Origin: Brevundimonas sp. UBA7534
GTDB taxonomy: Bacteria; Pseudomonadota; Alphaproteobacteria; Caulobacterales; Caulobacteraceae
DNA: 6,670 bases
NCBI RefSeq assembly: GCF_002479325.1
Contig: NZ_DLMO01000014.1
Span: 1-6,670, forward strand
Direction: 5' to 3'
In this document: positions 5,110 to 6,670 of the stretch, in pieces
Layout: every line of letters begins with the position of its first letter
How positions within the stretch are numbered: the stretch's first letter is position 1
The notes under the pieces: model-generated
What the model saw: only the letters and a program-made list of their open reading frames with translations
The model's database searches: none
What the model was told of the DNA's origin: nothing
Translations under genes and position numbers: made by a program

Positions 5110-6572
5110 CCGCCTTCCGACGCCGGGCGGGTGCGGCGCGAGCGGGCCAGCCGCTTCCACGGCCGCCAGGCGTCGGAGGTGGAGGTGGGATCACCGAACT
5201 GCCATTCGGCGAACAGGCGCTGGATGCGCGTGGGCGCCTCGGCGCCCAGAGGCTTCAACCGCTCGCTCTCGAAGCTGCAGATCGCGGCGCCGGTCGAACC
5301 TAGCACGGCCTCGACCGCGGCGAATTCATCGGCCGTCACGCCCAGCCAATGGCCGATGGTGCGATGCCGATGCGCGGCGATGACCGCCCGGCCCGCCGCA
5401 TCCACCGGCTCGGCGGCGATATCGCATTCGGTGTCCAGCCCCATCGAGCGGTTGTTCAGGTTGGTCGAACCGATCCTCAGCAGGCGGTCGTCGACGATAG
5501 TCACCTTGGCGTGGACGATGATCCGCTCGCCGTGCTCCGTCAGGGGAGCGAAGGCGAAGAAGCGGTTGTAGGTGTCGGCCTGCTCGAGCCTGAACAGCAC
5601 CTCCGCACGCGCGGTGTCCATCGTCATGCTGTCGAACCAGCTGGGGCTCTTGCCGGTGGAGACGACCACCACCTCGGGCCCGTCCATCTCGGCCAGCCGT
5701 TCCGCCAGCGCGGCGGCGATCACCGGCGAGGTGAAATACTGGTTCTCCATGTAGATCAGGCGGCGCGCGCGGCGGATCGCTTCCAGGTGCAGGGCCTCGT
5801 TCTCGCGCACCTCGTGCCGACCGGCCCATTTCGGCTCGGTGCGGGCGACGCCGACCGGAACATCGGTCATCTGCACCGGCACGCCGTCAGGCCATGGGTC
5901 GCCTTCCACGTCGTCGGGAATGGTCCGTTCCCATGTCGCGCGGAACCACCGCTCGCGCGCCAGGTCGCCCAGTACGCGCGCGGCCGGCCCCGACAGCACC
6001 GCCATCACCTCGTGGCGCGCCTTGCAGATCAGGCCGTTGGGCAGGGCCCGGCGGGGGTCTCCATCCAGGTGCTCGTCGGAATCCCACCGGTCGGTGGAGA
6101 TGTCGCCGCCGCCCGCGAACGCCACCTTGTCGTCGATGACGATGACCTTCTGGTGGTGGCAGGCGCCGATCGGACCGGGCGAGTCCATCCGGAACTCGAC
6201 CATCCGCTTTCGGAACCAGCGCTGGGCGCGGTGGGGATAGAAACCCTGAGACGCCGCGATCAGTAGCGGCGACTTCCAGATCAGAAGACGCACATCGAGG
6301 TCGGGCTTCCTCTTGACCAGCATCCGCAGCTGGTGGCCGATTTCCGCCGTCTTGTCCCCCGGCCGCGTCTCGGGGTCCAGGTGGGTGCGGGGATCGAACT
6401 GCCAGCCCAGGATGACGATCGATCGTTCGGCCTTGTGAATCGCCGAGGCGAGGGCGTCGAAATAGGCCTCGTTTTCCATCAGGATCGAAAAGCGGGACGC
6501 GGTCGCGCTGCGCCAGACCCCGGGGCCGGGCTCAAGCAGACTGCCCTCGTAGCTCTGGCCGTCCTGGGTCAT
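5094..6572 (-). CDS. Phospholipase D / cardiolipin synthase-like protein with two HKD motifs
   Basis: This 492-residue member of the PLD superfamily would hydrolyse or transfer phosphatidyl groups through a covalent phosphohistidine. HKD motif 1 is HHQKVIVIDD (catalytic H140, K142, D147), followed by FAGGGDIS and RWD. HKD motif 2 is HAKVTIVDD (H354, K356, D361), followed by GSTNLNNRSMGLDTE (368-382). MENQYF (275-280) matches the conserved strand before the second half. The GG-x-D form after the first HKD and N-R-S-M after the second resemble eukaryotic-type PLDs more than classic ClsA. There is no signal peptide, membrane helix, PX or PH domain, so it is predicted to be cytosolic or peripheral, like E. 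coli ClsB. The N-terminal region before the first domain (PGVWRS, then ENEAYFDALASAI) belongs to the conserved fold, supporting this start. An in-frame TGA lies immediately upstream of the ATG. The C-terminal 30 residues are basic and variable. Cardiolipin synthase versus phospholipase activity cannot be separated by sequence alone. Confidence 0.93.
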   Translation of the reverse strand: MTQDGQSYEGSLLEPGPGVWRSATASRFSILMENEAYFDALASAIHKAERSIVILGWQFDPRTHLDPETRPGDKTAEIGHQLRMLVKRKPDLDVRLLIWKSPLLIAASQGFYPHRAQRWFRKRMVEFRMDSPGPIGACHHQKVIVIDDKVAFAGGGDISTDRWDSDEHLDGDPRRALPNGLICKARHEVMAVLSGPAARVLGDLARERWFRATWERTIPDDVEGDPWPDGVPVQMTDVPVGVARTEPKWAGRHEVRENEALHLEAIRRARRLIYMENQYFTSPVIAAALAERLAEMDGPEVVVVSTGKSPSWFDSMTMDTARAEVLFRLEQADTYNRFFAFAPLTEHGERIIVHAKVTIVDDRLLRIGSTNLNNRSMGLDTECDIAAEPVDAAGRAVIAAHRHRTIGHWLGVTADEFAAVEAVLGSTGAAICSFESERLKPLGAEAPTRIQRLFAEWQFGDPTSTSDAWRPWKRLARSRRTRPASEGGQSPG

Positions 6573-6670
6573 TCAGCCCTGCCTGCGCGATTCGCGTGAC
6601 GTCGCCTCGGGGCCTTGCGCCGTTCTCCGTTTCATGGGGGCCACGCCCGGTCAATCTTTCGGCGCCGGGG
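6573..6670. other. Upstream region of the PLD gene, no convincing gene
   Basis: These 98 bases carry the promoter and leader of the minus-strand PLD gene and then leave the window. The ribosome site is weak: on the minus strand GCAGGG lies about six bases before the ATG. TTGACC (6654-6649, minus) could be a -35 element, but no matching -10 is seen. A GATTC site sits at 6589-6593. A 20-codon minus-strand frame (6635-6573) ends directly against the PLD start but lacks a ribosome site. Confidence 0.4.

Noticed and set aside
5349..6266. 305-codon plus-strand open frame inside the PLD gene
   Set aside because: It is antisense to the HKD-bearing coding sequence, with no recognisable motif, and its composition is typical of a shadow frame.
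6573..6635. 20-codon minus-strand frame ending directly against the PLD start (TGAATG)
   Set aside because: It has no Shine-Dalgarno and an arginine-rich sequence without similarity I recognise. The frame is too short to separate from chance, although the stop/start junction would permit coupling.
6634..6670. Plus-strand ATG open to the right edge, possible divergent gene
   Set aside because: Only twelve codons are visible, with no ribosome site and no recognisable signal or motif. There is too little sequence to call.
1..6670. Search for CRISPR, tRNA, insertion sequences, phage genes, defence or biosynthetic clusters
   Set aside because: I saw no direct repeat-spacer pattern, cloverleaf, transposase, terminal inverted repeats or integrase. 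Gene content and composition look uniform and chromosomal throughout.

Overview
The window is a GC-rich stretch of bacterial chromosome with tightly packed genes. Codon third positions are mostly G or C, the intergenic gaps are all under 100 bases, and the gene content is ordinary housekeeping and envelope functions. The protein sequences and the lemA-TPM-TPM arrangement suggest an alphaproteobacterium, plausibly Caulobacteraceae (Brevundimonas/Caulobacter-like). That placement is inferred from general familiarity, not from a search. There are no tRNA or rRNA genes, CRISPR arrays, insertion sequences or prophage genes. The first 17 bases match the end of the Illumina TruSeq read-1 adapter, so the window begins at an untrimmed contig end.

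Layout: (1) bases 1-17 are adapter. (2) Bases 18-992, minus strand, hold a secreted protein built of repeated PPC-like beta-sandwich domains; its 3' part is lost off the left edge. (3) A 90-base divergent region separates it from folD (1083-2006, plus), which makes the bifunctional methylene-THF dehydrogenase/cyclohydrolase. (4) A three-gene plus-strand cluster follows: a LemA-family lipoprotein (2067-2753), a secreted or membrane-anchored TPM-domain protein with a glycine-rich tail (2758-3621), and a second TPM protein with two membrane helices (3621-4295). Spacings of 4 bases and then a 1-base stop/start overlap point to one translationally coupled envelope operon. (5) An endonuclease/exonuclease/phosphatase (EEP) superfamily hydrolase (4372-5109, plus) converges on a two-HKD phospholipase D/cardiolipin synthase-like enzyme (5094-6572, minus). 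Their 3' ends overlap by 16 bases. (6) The last 98 bases are upstream sequence of the PLD gene, with no convincing gene.

How the genes may work together: folD is stand-alone one-carbon metabolism supplying 10-formyl-THF and NADPH. The LemA/TPM trio is a commonly seen envelope module of unclear function. The EEP and PLD genes recall the E. coli ybhP-clsB (ybhO) neighbourhood, which suggests linked phosphodiester or phospholipid chemistry. I found no clearly new biological system. The points most worth a second look are the adapter at the edge, the unlisted truncated PPC-repeat gene, the TPM domain split by a membrane hairpin, and the overlapping convergent EEP/PLD pair with eukaryote-like HKD motifs.
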